Of a stretch of DNA of 64,000 nt, positions 51,000 to 63,567 are shown one piece after another. Source of the stretch: Cylicocyclus nassatus (taxonomy: Eukaryota > Nematoda > Chromadorea > Rhabditida > Strongylidae); contig CATQJL010000001.1 of assembly GCA_958299035.1 (NCBI GenBank), forward strand, positions 18,335,433 to 18,399,432, in the 5' to 3' direction. Under the pieces are notes generated by a model. That model was not told the DNA's origin and made no database searches. It saw only the letters and a program-made list of their open reading frames with translations. The position numbers and the translations under genes are program-made. The stretch's first letter is position 1. Every line of letters starts with the position of its first letter.

Positions 51000-53900
51000 C
51001 GTGATCAGAATTCGAGGTTTTATGTAATGGAGCCTCATCCCGTAACTTTCCATCCCCTTTTCGATAAAAGGTCAGAGAAATACGCTAAAAAAACTCGTTT
51101 TTGAATGTTGCTGAACATTTCTGGCGGCAAACTGAACCTTCAGTCAGGTTTTGAGGGGAGATAGGGTTGCATTCAACTGATTTTGATCACGAGGGCCGGC
51201 GAAATATGATATTTGTGGAGTGAAGTTTCGTTTTCGTAGGTTTCATCCCTTTTTTGCTGAATGGTCAAGGAAATTCAAAAAGCTCATTTTTACAAATATT
51301 GCTGAACCTTCCTAGCGGCGAAGTGAGCCTTCAGTTAGGTTTTGAGGGCAGATAGGAGTGCATTCAAGCGATTTTGGTCCCGAAGGCCGACGGAAAATGA
51401 TGGCTGTGGATTGGATTTTCGTTTTGAAAGATTTCATCTTTTTTTTGCTGAATGGTCAGCGAAATTCAAAAAAAGCTTATTTTTTCGAATATTCCTGAAC
51501 CTTCCTAGCGGCGAGCTGACCCTTCAGTTAGGTTTTGAGGGGAGATAGGGTTGCAATCAACTGATTTTGGTCCCGAAGGCCTGCGGAAAATGATGGCTGT
51601 GGATTGGATTTTCGTTTTGAAAGATTTCATCTTTCTTTTTGCTGAATGGTCAGGGAAATTCCAAAAAAGCTCATTTTTTCGAATATTGCTGAACATTCCT
51701 GGCCGCAAACTGAGCCCTCAGTCAGGTTCTGAGGGGAAATAGGGTTGCATTCAAGCGATTTTGGTCCCGGAGGCCGACGGAAAATGATATTCGCGGATTG
51801 GAGTTTCTTTTGAAAGATTTAATCCTTTTTTTGCTAAATGGTCAGAAATATTCCAAAAAAGCTCATTTTTTCGAATATTTCTGGGCAGAGGTGCGATAGC
51901 GGGAGCCGATTCTACCCCTATCTTCACTTTTGAGCTGTACAGGGTGATACTACCTTCACTTTTGGAATAAAAATTTTTTCGCTGGACGATAAAGAAGGAA
52001 AATAAGCAAAACAAACGCAGAAAAGATTATTGAAAGCATATATTTATGTATACGGCGGCATATATATTTAAAATAAACGTGATCAGTAAATGGCGGATTT
52101 GGAAGTAAAAGTCAGCGAGACTGTAAAAATTTTATTAAGTAAATTTTGTCAAAACGCACTGCGAAGAAAGTAGATCGATCCAGGCAGTAACGGGTGAGAA
52201 CCAGAATTCTGAATATTTAAATAGTGAAAAATCATGCGAAATTTCCACTGTTGTAAATCTGTTCTTTGAGAATGTCAGCAGTTGCGACTTCGTAGGTTTT
52301 GAAGAGTAAATGGTGCTCTATCAGATAGTGAAAAAATCGAGTCGATTTTAGAGAAAGTCGTTGAAAATCAGAATTCTAAATATTAGCGCCATTTTTGCGT
52401 GTTTTTTGACAGTTGACAGTTAAACTCATCTAAATCTTGAAAGTGAAAGTGTGTGATGATGCGACTTCGCAGGTTTTGTAGAGTAAGGTTTGCCTTATTA
52501 TGCCCGTGGGGGGAGCCTTTTCATACCAAAGTCTCCCCTCTCCAATACATTAAAGTGGGAGACTTTGGTATGAAAAGGTTTCCCCCATAATTCGTGGGAG
52601 GCTCTAAATACCCACACATTATACATCATCTGAAAGCTCTTGATGAGAAGAATCTAACCTATGCAGTCGCAACATGATTCATGCAGTTCTGAAGAAGTTA
52701 TGAGCTGTTGAAATTCAAAAAGCGCTTTTTACCTGCTTCTTCAAAACCTGGGATCTCAGCACTCTTTCAATGGATCCGTACGGCTAAGATATATTCGGAT
52801 AAGGCAAACCTTACTCTACAAAACCTGCGAAGTCGCATCATCACACACTTTCACTTTCAAGATTTAGATGACTGTCTACTGTCAAAAAACACGCAAAAAT
52901 GGCGCAAATTTTTAGATTTCTGATTTTCAACGATTATCTCTCAAATCGATTCGATTCCTTTACTATCTGATAGAGCACGATTTACTCTTCAAAACCTATG
53001 AAGTCGCAACTGCTGACATCTTCAAACAGCAGATTTACAAAGTGAAAATTTCGCATGATTTTTCACTTTTTAAATATTCAAAATTCTGGTTTTCGGCCGT
53101 TACTGCCTAGATCGACTTACTTCCTTCGCAGTATGTTATGACAAAATTTACTTAATAAAATCCTTACAGTCCAACAAACTTTTACTTCCAAATACACTAA
53201 TTGACAAGCACGATTATTTTAGATATTTATGACGCTGTATACATAAAAATATGCTTGCAGTGATCCCTTTTGCATTTGTTTTGCTTATTTTCCGCGCACT
53301 GGCGGCAACGACCTAGAAGGATAGACGTTAATGCTCCTCCCCCCCCCCCCTTGTTTTTGGGAGGTGAATGCTCGGCACTACCACCTTCACTTTTGGCCGG
53401 CCAGTGGTAGCTAGGACCACCTTCAGTTTTGGTGGGCCCGGCTCCCCCCATCGCACCTCTGTTCCTGGGCCTTCCTAGCAGCGAACTGAGCCTTCAGTTA
53501 GGTATTGAGGGGAGATAGGAGTGCATGCAAGCGATTTTGGTCCCGAAGTCCTGCGGAAAATGATATTCGTGGATTGGAGTTTCTTTTGAAAGATTTCGTC
53601 TTTTTTTTTGCTGAATGGTCAGGAAAATTCCAAAAAAGCTCATTTTTTTCTAATATTGCTGAACCTTTTTAGCGACGAACTGAGCCTTCAGTCAGGTTTT
53701 GAGGGAATTGAGTTCGCGAGCATTCAGAATTGATTTTGGTTCCAAGGCCGGTGAAAAACGATATTGTGGAGTGGAGTTTCGTTTTGAAAGGTTTCATCCC
53801 ATTTCCTGAATGGTCAGGGAAATTCCAAGAAAGCTCATTTTTTCGAATATCCTGAACCTTTTTAGCGGCAAACTGAGCCTTCCGTCAGGTTTTATGGGGA

Positions 53901-54060
53901 GTTAGAGTTCGCGAGCATTCAAAATTGATTTTGGCTCCAATGCAGCGATATTTGTGGAGTGGAGTTTGGTTTTGAAAGGTTTCATCCCTTTTTTGCTCAA
54001 TTTTCAGGAAAATTTATAAAAAAAGTGAGCCTTCAGTCAGGTTTGAGATGAATTAGATTT
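51000..54060. repeat. Tandem array 1 of Helitron-2 (copy 2)
   Basis: Same ~190-bp unit family as 17670-22010, with about eight to ten diverged copies. Recurring words: GCTGAATGGTCAGGGAAATT, TTTCGAATATTGCTGAAC, CCTTCAGT(C/T)AGGTTTTGAGG, GATTTTGGTCCCGAAGGCC. Interrupted at 51886-53461 by a hAT-like element. Confidence 0.8.
51886..53461. mobile_element. hAT-like fold-back element
   Basis: 1,576 bp with ends CAGAGGTGCGAT...GGGAGCC and the reverse complement. Flanked by near-identical 8-mers TTTCTGGG (51878-51885) and TTCCTGGG (53462-53469), the 8-bp duplication typical of hAT elements. The interior is a large inverted repeat (TGAAGAGTAAA.../GATAGAGCAC arms), with a further hairpin at about 52508-52587 (CATACCAAAGTCTCCC arms). 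No transposase. Confidence 0.75.
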
Positions 54061-54129
54061 CAGTAAATGTGCTTTGTATGCAAGCATTGAGCGAATCCTG
54101 CTGTCGTGGGAGGGAAACGCTGAGGGGCT

Positions 54130-55700
54130 TTAGAATTCTAGGTTTGAACCGAAAGATACTTTTGACTTTTTCACTTTGAAAGCATCGTACTTTTGACTCT
54201 AAAAGAGCAAAGAGCAAAGCCAAATTGGTCTCGCTTTCAAATCAAGGAATCTATGCGTCAAGACACTTCTAAGTTCTGGAGCTCCACAGATAAATATCAA
54301 AAAATAAAAACTTTGTCGAAAGACGCTTTTGAGGTTGCCTATCTCAGGGAAAACCTGCTTTTGCCTTTGAAAGAGAAAAGAGCAGGGCAAATTTGGTTTT
54401 AGTGGCAGAGAAGACCGAGCATTTCTGCAACAGGACACTTTTTTTTTTAAAACAGTTCTTAGCCTCAAGATACTCTAAGAGCATTCTACTTTAGACTCTA
54501 AAAGAAGAAAGAATAGGGGCAAACTTGGTCGCTGGCAGATCTAGGAATTTAAAGCTACTTTTTCTAGGAGTTCCTAAGCTTCACAGAAATTCAAAAGACT
54601 TTGCCGAAATATACTTTCGAGGTTGACTATTCTAGAAACTATCTACTTTGCCTATAAAAGAGAAAATAAGGGCGAATTTGGTCTTACTGGCAGAGAAGAG
54701 CAGAAAATTTATCTAACAGGACAATTTTTCTCAGAGTAATTCTTGGGCTAGAGAGACTTTGCCGAAAGATAATTTTGAGATTTGATACTCTAAGAACCTC
54801 TTACTTTTGCCTCCGAAAGAAGAAAGCGGGCCCTGCTAGCAGAATTGACCAGGGACTTTATGCGACAGGATACTTTTTCTAAAAACTCCTACGCTTCACA
54901 GATAAATTTTAGAAAAACTTCACTGAATAATATTCTTGACATTTTCTACTCTAAAAACATCCTACTTTTGCCTACAAGAGAAAAACTGGAACAAACTTGA
55001 TTTTGCTGGCAGCAGATACCGGGAACCTCACGCAGGAGGACACTTTTTAAACATTCTGTGTTCCGCATTTGAAATTATAAGAATTTGGGGAGAGTTTTTG
55101 GGGTTCTTCCACTCTAGGAACATCCTACTTCTGCCTCCAAAGAGAAAAGAGCAGGGCGAATTTGGTCTCGCTGGCAGAAACACCAGGGACTTTATGCGAC
55201 ACTTTTTCTAAGAATCTACGCATGAGAGATAAATTTTGAAAAACTTCGTTGAAAGATACTTTTGGCGTTCTGCAATCTTACAACGTCCTGCTTTTGTCTC
55301 CAAAAGGGAAAAGAGCAAGGCAAACTTGGTCAACTTGGCAGAAAATACCCGGGACTTGGCTCGAAGGGAAACTTTTTTAGCATTTGGCTCAAAAAACTTT
55401 GCTGAGCGATACTTTTGAGATTTTCTGCTTTAAGAACGTTTTAGCTTTGCCACCAAATAGAGAGCCTACAAGGCTTGGTCTCGCTGGAGGAAAGGCCGAG
55501 GTCTTGCTCCGCGAAAGATAGGGACTTTATGCGACAGAACACTTTTTCTTAACAGTTCCTAGCCTTGTAAAACTTTGCGGAAAGGTGCATTTGAGAACTG
55601 ACACTTTAAGAGTCCTCTATTTGTCCTCAAAGGAGAAAAGATTAGGGCGTACTTGGTCGCGCTGGCGGAAAATATCACTGTATCTGTAGTTTTGGTCTTC
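54130..55700. repeat. Tandem array 2 of Helitron-2 (copy 2)
   Basis: About eight diverged units sharing CTTTTGCCTCCAAAG, AGAAAAGAGCAGGGCAAA, TTGGTCTCGCTGGCAGAAA, GACTTTATGCGACA and AACTTTG(C/T)CGAAAGATACTTTTGA. Longer than in copy 1 (23500-24340). Confidence 0.8.
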
Positions 55701-56722
55701 TCTTTCAAAGAACAAGCTTAACGCTTTCCAAGGCATAGCAATGTCCATAAAATCAATTTGGTCTTTGATCTAAAGCAGCTTTCCTTTATTGGAGAGATAT
55801 CTTTGCTGATTTCCAGTGATTAGATCTAGGAATTGGGAGGAATAGGTTTTCTGCGAGGATGGTAGTAAAGATGGAATGCAGATGATTTCCCACTACTGAA
55901 ACCTTGTTCTTTGAACGTAATATCTTGTTTGTACTATCAGTTTGGCTAAAAAAATAAGTTCAGTCGTTTTAAAGTTTGTAGCAAAGTTACAATTTTATTT
56001 ATTTAACAATGTATGGTACCACTGGAAAGCGCAAATCAGGGGGAATTGGATGGTCTACTCTATTTGAGCGCCACCTAATATTTTGACAATGAAATTGTGA
56101 GGAAAGTGAGATAGTAACATTTTTTCATCTGATTTTCGGAAACTAATGCTCTGAAAACGAGTCGAAGCTGAGTGTAAAATGCACAACTGCCATTTACACA
56201 CCAAATTCTGAAATTTCCAACAACTCCTACGACCATAGATGGTCAGATTCAAACGATCTTGAATGCTCAAAAAACTGATTTCCACACGCAAATGCCTGAA
56301 ATTCTCCCATCTTCGGCTGCAGAGCAGATCACAATCTCCGTTGTAGTTCGCCATGTAGCCAAAGAATTTATATTTTTAACCGCCATTTAATTCATCCGTA
56401 CGCTCATTATTGGCTAAGAACCAAACTTAAAAGTTCAAAAAAAAAACGATTGTCAGACGTCCGACCATATAAGGGCATAATTGTCATTTTTCGATGATAA
56501 AAAATTTTGACTAAATGATATGTAAGAGTAGAAGACTGAAGCTACCTCTTCAAAACGAAATGAATTGAAACCTATTCAAAATGGCTCCCGAACGTATGTA
56601 TCAGCGTATCTGCCCCAACCCACTTGCTAGCGACCCGTAGGGTCGCTATTACAAATATATTATTGACAGGGCCGGGCGGAGCCGGGTAAGCCATCCAGAA
56701 GTATAAAATCTACTCGACTGTA

Positions 56723-59700
56723 AATGACTCGAGGCCATAGGTAACTTTGCGCTAGGAGTACTGACGGGAGCTGACTCTTGTATTGCTTAACGTTGCGCGG
56801 CATCGCTTCGCGACCATCGTGACTCCTGAACCGTATCCAAAGTACCACCCATAAAGTATTTGTAATTAGAATAGGTCATTCATTTTGCATTGGATGCCAT
56901 ACTGTACTAGTCACATCATATAACTATTTGCTGGCCAACACCGACAGATACAGCAAAAGGCCAGCTATACGGCGATTCGAGCTGGTAATTTTGAGAACAC
57001 ATTTTACGTTCAATCATCGATGAAGAGCCTTTGGTTTCGCAAAAACCATTTTGATAGCAGGACTAGAAAACGCTAACTTGATTATATAAAGTGAACTTTT
57101 CCACAGAGTTATCTACTGCGCCGTTTCCATCGCGGCATCGCGTTTATTTTGCAAGTTTCAACGCCGGTATTGATGTAATGCATATATGTTATATACTCAT
57201 AGAACATCGGTCATCTTCTCAGCTCAGATTAGACATGAGAGCACCTTACGATGTGGAAAAGAGTAGCATGAAAAATAGTATTTGCTAATGGAAATTCACG
57301 AGACTTTGCTGGAACTCAGATTAGGCGATTAGCATAGAAAAGAGCTCGTTCAAAAAATGCTCAGTCACAGTCTAGGCTTTCTAATTCTTTGTCTGAACGG
57401 ATACAATGCCACCCTTGATTCTTTCACCCAAATATTCATAGAAATAAAATGAAACGTCTTAAAGCTAAGCACTTTGAACAGAAATTCATTTCTCCGTCTA
57501 CTTTATGCTAATTATTTGGACTTTGCTTTTGCAGCATTGTACCTGAAACAAGGAAGTGGTAATTTTAGAGAGTTTCTCATTATTTGCTTTTTTGTGAGAG
57601 TCAGGAATCACTTTTTCCTTCTGAAGAAAAGGATGTGTTGTCTGGGTATTGTATGGGTTATAGTTATGATTGTATGGGTTCTTCAGACCAAATTTAAACT
57701 TCTATGCATGCTGATACATATCATACACTATAATAAAGCGCAGGAGGGACCATCCGACGTCAACAACCCGCGAAGGACGTTTGCCCAGATCTCTGAGTAT
57801 TCTTGCACTTTCGCCCGCTTCCATACTGTTTACCGTTACGACTCAACCTAAGTGCAACCTATGAAGTCATCAATGGTATGATGTTTTGTGCCATCTTCGG
57901 TGTTCCGTCTGCTTCGGTGATGTTTATCACGACGTCAAGCTAAGTGCAACCCCAATTTCGTCGCCTACAACGCTGTTAGCGGTCGATTTATTTCAACCGC
58001 TTTACATATTGCTTCATTTGCAAAAATAAGCAAACGTCGGATAGCATCTTCAGGTCGGTGATAATACTTAACATTAATATCTGCATTACAACTCCTCAAT
58101 TCTTTCTTAATTGGTGTGCCGCATCATCATTGTTTTTATCACCAAACGTATCTTAACGTGCAAAACCAAAATTTATTCTCAAAATTGAACCTTTCCCCAA
58201 AGATCAAGCGAAATCATATTACTCAATGTTCATTTTCCTATTGTGCACCATTACATTTTTGTCTTCATTACCAACGCATCTCATTGAAAATTTTCAAATT
58301 CTACTCTGAAAAAACCCTTCCACAAGATTGAAGCAAAAGAAGAGAATGAAGCATGCTGAACGCATTTTCACATGGAAAAATCCTTAAACTCACTGTGAAA
58401 ATCGAATCTTCTTGAGAAAAAAAATTAAACATTGGCACATACCGGACAGTAGCAAGCGCGATTGGGATGCAATATACAATCTGGGTTTGAAGGTCATTTG
58501 AAAAAGGCCTATGCTTTGTGCGATTTTGTAACAAAATGGACAAGTCGGAAAGCTCTCTTTGCTAAACCAACATGCATTTACATATAAGAATCATATATCA
58601 GTATACTTGCCCAAAAACACTGATAGTTTCGACATACGTCTAAGTATAAGTGAAAAAAACAAGAAGCGCGCAATTTATTCCATTCAGCAATTCTGCACCC
58701 AATTTAATGGATTTTTTTATGAAAAAGCGATAGCTTGCACCAAAATGTCATACGAAAAATATTAAGTCTAATTGCTGTCATGTGAAAAAGCACTTGAAAA
58801 TTTGAGACGGATTTTTTGGTAACACATATTGTTTGATTTCAACGTCGAAAACTCCTCCTTTTGCAAAGTCAAACATGCGTCTGCATAAAAACCATCTGCT
58901 ATTTGCATTTGCAAGCGTTGCATTTGTGTCAATAGAAATCCACACGTTTCTTCCCTCTTTCAAGTGTTTCTCACCAAACTCAATGAACTCAAAACAAAGT
59001 CTAAGAAGTAGGGGTAGTAGTAACATCGAGGTAATCCGAAATTACTTGATTATTTTGTTACGCTATTTTAAGCCCTGAAAGTAGCTGACATTTTGCGAGC
59101 AAGAAGGCGTTAATTTGTGAGCGCCATTTTGTACAGAAATATTGTCATCCGCCTTACTGTCACATAAGTTGATGTAATCGTGTAAGTATTGAGATTACTT
59201 GAAGTCAGATGCTATAATGGCTTATCTGCAAGATTTGTACAAAAGAATAGAGAAAGCTTCTTTTGTAAGTTATGCCTGATCCAATGTAGAGAGAACAATC
59301 ATAGAATTTTCGATGTTCTCCAAGTACTTTTCATAAACTTCATATCATCTATGTTAGGCAGTGTAGTAATATCGGTGTTATCAAAGAAAGCGTAAAGATT
59401 TAGAACTGTTTTGCCTAACATTACATGGTTTGCAGGAAGTTGGATATCTTATTGGGAATTCTTTCGAACAACTGCGGTAAATTTCGTGGATTCTACATGG
59501 ATGGTATGATATATACTTCAATCTGTAACCCATCACAAAGTTTTTGGAACTACATATTTAGACACCTTTGCAAAATTAAAATTTTGAAACTTTGTTATTT
59601 ACAATCTTTGCATGTTTCAAAAGATACAAACGAAAATTTTGATAAACGAAATACGAATGAAGCTTTTTTATCATTACCGCTTTCATTGAGTGTATAATAC

Positions 59701-59860
59701 TATATCGAGAGAATGGTTACTCTTTTTTTGGGATACAAGCATAATTACATGTACCTTGAAATTTTTTTGGTCTATAAGCGCTTCTGAGCTAACGTTATCA
59801 AATAGCGGTATATGTGGAAAGCAATCACCTCTCGAAACAACCTACATTGGGTACAAATAA
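56723..59860. other. Anonymous 3.1-kb stretch
   Basis: AT-rich, short overlapping frames on both strands (e.g. 57474-57851 plus, 58778-59026 minus), none with a recognisable domain or convincing splice pattern. No transposon ends seen. Confidence 0.4.
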
Positions 59861-60576
59861 GTGTTGCAATGTAATGTTACTCTCGAAGAAGGTGCTATGA
59901 TTAGAGAGGTCAAAAAGCAGTTTTCGAAGAAGTTGAAGCCATGCATGAAGCTTCAACAAAATCTAAGAACGACGCCTCCCCATCTGATGCGCTCAAAGCA
60001 CATCTCGCTTTACGGCTGGAAGAGCAGCCAAGCTGTTCTCGACAGAACCTTAGCTAATCGACCGAATTAAATGAGGTAATTTTATGCTAATATCTTTTTC
60101 AAACCATGATCCGCATGTTGTAGCAATCAAACGAACCATTGCCAGTAAAATCTTAAAATCACTGGAAACAGTAAAGGTGAGAGAAAATAAAGGATGGAAG
60201 GTGCACTTTGCGTTCTTGACTGCAAGTTCTTTTATCCTAGGAGCGTACGCAGCGTAAGAAAGTTGAAGGAAAGACATCGCGTGGTTCTAATGTGGATGCG
60301 GATGAGCGTAAGTTGGCTCTCCTTCAACTTGATGCAGAGAGATGTAGATCAAATAGATGGCGAGAAACCGAACACCAAAGAGCAGAACGCCTTGCTATAG
60401 CGGAAAGAGCCAGAGTAAGAAGATCAACGGAAACAGATGAGGAGCGACTGCTGCGTTTACGTAAATCTGCAGAGAGGAAAAGACAACGTGCACTTGAAGG
60501 CCTAGAAAATGAAATTTCCGAAGGTGTCAAACGTAATTCCACCTTAACTTCGGAGTGCTTGCAATATAGAACCACG
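59861..60576 (+). pseudogene. Second Helitron gene relic: repeat-coding exons
   Basis: Two exons parallel the 109-507 exon. The first (about 59910-60075) ends EEQPSCSRQNLS, resembling QQPSCSQQHLR at the start of the other copy, then hits an in-frame TAA at 60055-60057 before donor GAG|gtaatt (60076). The second, 60241-60576 (acceptor atcctag, donor ACG|gttagt), is open for 112 codons. It carries the same basic 23-residue repeats (ETEHQRAERL..., ETDEERLLRLRK) and ends on the same ACG|gt donor. The stop and the broken downstream exons make this a pseudogene. Confidence 0.65.
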
Positions 60577-60644
60577 GTTAGTAGCATTTCTGTAACTTTT
60601 ACCGTGCACGTTTTTTACATCTGGGGTTTGAACTATCACAAGTA

Positions 60645-60844
60645 CCCTATTTTCAGGCGCATAAGCTGCACCCTTTTCGCTCTAAAGGCGAACACGTCAA
60701 AAGACTGACTGTCATCATGGAGCGCGTTAAGTGAGAGCAGTATGCGATAACGCGACCGCTTCGCGAGACATATGCGCGACGGCACGCCTGGGTCTGCTTG
60801 CGGTTAGAGCAAAAAGGGTGCGGCTTATACACCTGAAAATAGGG
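60645..60844. mobile_element. TA-flanked 200-bp MITE inside the Helitron relic
   Basis: TA|CCCTATTTTCAGGCGCATAA on the left, TTATACACCTGAAAATAGGG|TA on the right; inverted ends about 40 bp (GCTGCACCC/GGGTGCGGC continue the pairing). It sits in the intron-like region between relic exons. Confidence 0.8.
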
Positions 60845-60998
60845 TAATTACGTGACGTAGTTACCACATCTAGAGTGATCCAGTACATTCAAGGACACTT
60901 ACACTTACGCCTTCAGAAACAACAATTACAAGTAGTACAGATGAGACTGAGGTTTGAGTTGTCAGTATTACGTATGCACATAGATACGCATTTTTCAG

Positions 60999-62966
60999 AT
61001 GGATTCATCGCAACAACGCAGCGAATATGGTTTTACAACATCACCTCTCATGCAAAGTGTAACTGCAAATGGGCACTTGAGCGAGACCCAAAGATCTACA
61101 GTTGAGCAAGAGGAAGGTTGTCTAAATGAAAATGCCTCTGTGGTCAGCATCAGTACACTCACAAGCTCTTGCAAGTTTACCACTTTTTTTTATAGATCTA
61201 TGCCTTAAGATTGCTCGCCTGGGTTTGTCGCTGTACCTTCAAGAGATTCAGAAACTCCGGTAAGCTTTCTGCCAGCCGATTCAAATTTAGTTTTTGGAAT
61301 AAAATATGTGGGAATGTTGCAGCTGTTGATTGGAAATGACGAGAAACATCACCCTATCCCTACTCTGCCACGGAAGCAAGTGCGATCACCAACGAAAATA
61401 ATCTACTCACGTATCGGAGGAACCACAACGAAGAGGAACGAGGAAACAACGTATCTGTGAATCAGGTAGGGTTGTCTATAAGGTTCTCTGTTCTTCCCTA
61501 CACTTCGGTGTTTAGACGGGATCATCCCAAAATGCTACGCAGGTTCGGCAAAGAACTCCTCGCAATCTTGGAATAGCGCTAACCAGTTAAGATACGGAAG
61601 AAAACTATTTGGGACTTATGAATGTGAGCTGCAATCGCTGCGGCGCACTCTTCTTCCCGGGCGAGGCGAAAAGAATGGCATGCTGCAATTTTCGCAACAT
61701 CTCGATAGATCTATTTTCGGATTTTTCGGGACTTATACGCTCTTTTTACACTGGATCATCCAATCTTTGCAAGAATTTCCGCAATCAAATCCGATCCTAT
61801 AATAGCGCTCTTGCTATGGCTTCAATGGGCGCACAAATGGACATTCCGCGCGGTGCCGGTGCATACTGTTATAGGATTCATGGCCAAGTATATCACTACG
61901 TTGGCCCTCTAAAACCTGAACAAAAAATCCGTCCACTGTTTGGACAGGTGTACATACTCGATACGGACGCTGCAGCTACTGAACGAAGTGGGAACCCTGC
62001 AAACTCAAAATGCGATGCTACTGTGATGCATCAATTGACTGCACGGTTGCACGCTAATAATAGCTGTGCAGCTTCACTCAGAATGATGGGTGATATGGCT
62101 GCAGATAAAGAACGACGGGCTCGTAACGAAGGAAGGCAGGCACCGGCAGTCCAATTAATCTTCGACGAATTCCACAACCTAGATAGTCGTCGATATAATG
62201 TTCCAGTTTCCAACGAGATCGCTCTTGTGTACGTTGGTGAAGATGGCGATGTTCCAGCGAATCGCGCTCTAGCGATTCATTATAGAGGAGGTCGACTGCT
62301 CACTATATCTGACATTGACGGCCGGTGTGACCCACTGACCTACCCATTACTACTTCCAAAAGGAGGAATGGGTTGGAAGGAAGGTCTAAAAAAGAGTCCA
62401 AGTTGCCGCGCTTTTTCTAAAATAACACAACGCGAGTACAACTCCTATCTATTCGCGGTACGCCCATCTTTCAAGCCGTTGCATCACGCCGGCAAACTAG
62501 CACTTTGCAGTTGATGCATACGTCAAGACTGAACAAAATCGGCTGAATTATGCGCGTAGGCACCAAAAGGAGCTTCGGGTGGACAGCTATAGAGGACTCA
62601 TGGATCACTTGGCATGTGATGATGTAGATGGACCTTCAGGGCGGCGCGTGATTTTACTATCTTCATTCCCTGGCAGCCCTAGAGCAATGCACCAGTCCTA
62701 CTAGGACGCGGTGTCTATCGTTGCAAGGTATGGAAAACCTGTCTACATCCTTACCTTCACCTGTGATCCACAATGGAGAGAGATAAAAGAGAACCTGCAC
62801 CCTGGCCAGTCCTCTTCAGATCGACCTGATGTAGTCACGCGTTGTGTTCAATAGGAAGTTGGAGATACTGAAGAATCACCTGTTTGAGAAAAGAATTTTG
62901 GGCACTGTCGCTGCCTATGTAGGAGTTGTAGAATGGCAGAAACGAGGCCTTCCTCTATACTTGGGT
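60999..62966 (+). pseudogene. Second Helitron Rep-helicase relic, truncated
   Basis: Linker-like exon from 60999 (acceptor tttttcag), then a main exon from about 61516 (acceptor gtttag). The latter aligns to the intact gene from its N-terminal zinc-like cluster (CNRCG...CCNF) to just past EWQKRGLP. Lesions: TAA at 61588-61590; about 5 bp deleted near 62500 (frameshift after AGKLA); TAG at 62702-62704 in place of CAA; 1 bp inserted near 62838. Homology ends at about 62960, immediately before the HxH motif, where an AT-rich simple repeat begins. The Rep tyrosines and the whole helicase are missing. Identity to the intact copy is high at protein level but clearly a different family member. Confidence 0.9.
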
Positions 62967-63235
62967 AAATTCGAAATTCATCGAATGAATGAATATCGAA
63001 TAAATTCGAAAGTGAAAAATTTCGAATAAACGAATATCGAGTAAACTCGAAAATAAAAATTCTCGAATAAACGAATCTCGAATAAATTCGAGATATAAAA
63101 ATTCTCGAATGAATGAATTCCGAATAAAATCGGAAAATCGAAAACATCGAATGAATGAATATCGAATATATCCGAACATTAAAAGTCGAATTTCGAATAA
63201 ATATTTGAATGATTTATCGAATAACTAGAGCAACC
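62967..63235. repeat. Degenerate short tandem repeat (CGAATAAATT type)
   Basis: About 270 bp built of variants of TCGAATAAATTCGAAA and CGAATGAATGAATAT. It replaces the missing remainder of the Rep-helicase relic. Confidence 0.85.
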
Positions 63236-63449
63236 ATATCTCAAATTTGCTGATATGTCCGACTAAAGTTCATAATCAGCACCCTCATATCCCCTATACC
63301 AACTCCTAGCTCAAGATTTTCCAAAAAATCGCTGAAATCGATTATATTTTTGATCAGCACCCTCATTTACCCCTCCCCCCTCCCCCTACCAACTCCCGGT
63401 CTCGTAGCTCAAGACTTTCTAAAAATCGGTGAAAGCACCAAAGTAAATG
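63236..63449. other. Anonymous spacer
   Basis: Contains diverged Helitron-1-like words (ATCAGCACCCTCAT, CCAACTCC) but no element end. Confidence 0.35.
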
Positions 63450-63567
63450 TTTACTTGGGGTCAGGGGCCCGGAAAATTTTTTGGAAGCATCCCAAATGCG
63501 TGTGGCGTTAGCCACGCGTTTGGGATGCTTCCCAAAGTTTTTCCGGGCCCCTGACCCAAGTAAAAAC
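63450..63567. repeat. 118-bp palindrome
   Basis: GTTTACTTGGGGTCAGGGGC pairs with GCCCCTGACCCAAGTAAAAAC. The core GCATCCCAAA(T/C)GCGTG folds on GCGTTTGGGATGC. Likely a small fold-back element. Confidence 0.85.

Larger units (their letters stand above)
47747..56648 (+). mobile_element. Helitron-2 copy 2, 8.9 kb non-autonomous
   Basis: Starts TCCTTACTATAATATACATT and ends with the AGCGACCC-GTA-GGGTCGCT hairpin at CTA (the final G is missing). It lies exactly between the A and T of GCTGA|TTACAAAT in Helitron-1, the target preference of Helitrons. Shares termini and internal arrays with copy 1, but carries two insertions of its own (47916-50337 and 51886-53461) and lacks the 24445-26002 segment and the fold-backs of copy 1. 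No Rep or helicase. Confidence 0.75.
47499..56698 (+). mobile_element. Helitron-1, copy split by Helitron-2
   Basis: 5' tip TCCTTCTATATAAAGCTGAATG at 47499. The sequence follows the short copy at 13081-13366 up to GAGCATGCTGA (47746), then resumes at 56649 as TTACAAATATATTATTGACAGG and GGCGGAGCCGGGTAAGCCA. The terminal CTAG has decayed (CCATCCAG). Without the insertion it would be about 300 bp. Confidence 0.8.
47311..56720. mobile_element. MITE K copy 2, split by 9.2 kb of nested insertions
   Basis: Starts TA|CAGTCGAGTAGATTCCGC at 47311 and matches copy 1 through the right arm as far as CAAGCACACTATA (47498). The rest of that arm, ATCTACTCGACTG|TA, reappears at 56708-56720 after the nested Helitrons. 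So the element was about 215 bp before it was interrupted. Confidence 0.8.

Noticed and set aside
58778..59078. Overlapping frames of about 80 codons on both strands
   Set aside because: Both strands open over the same DNA without splice context or domain; cannot decide, so not called.
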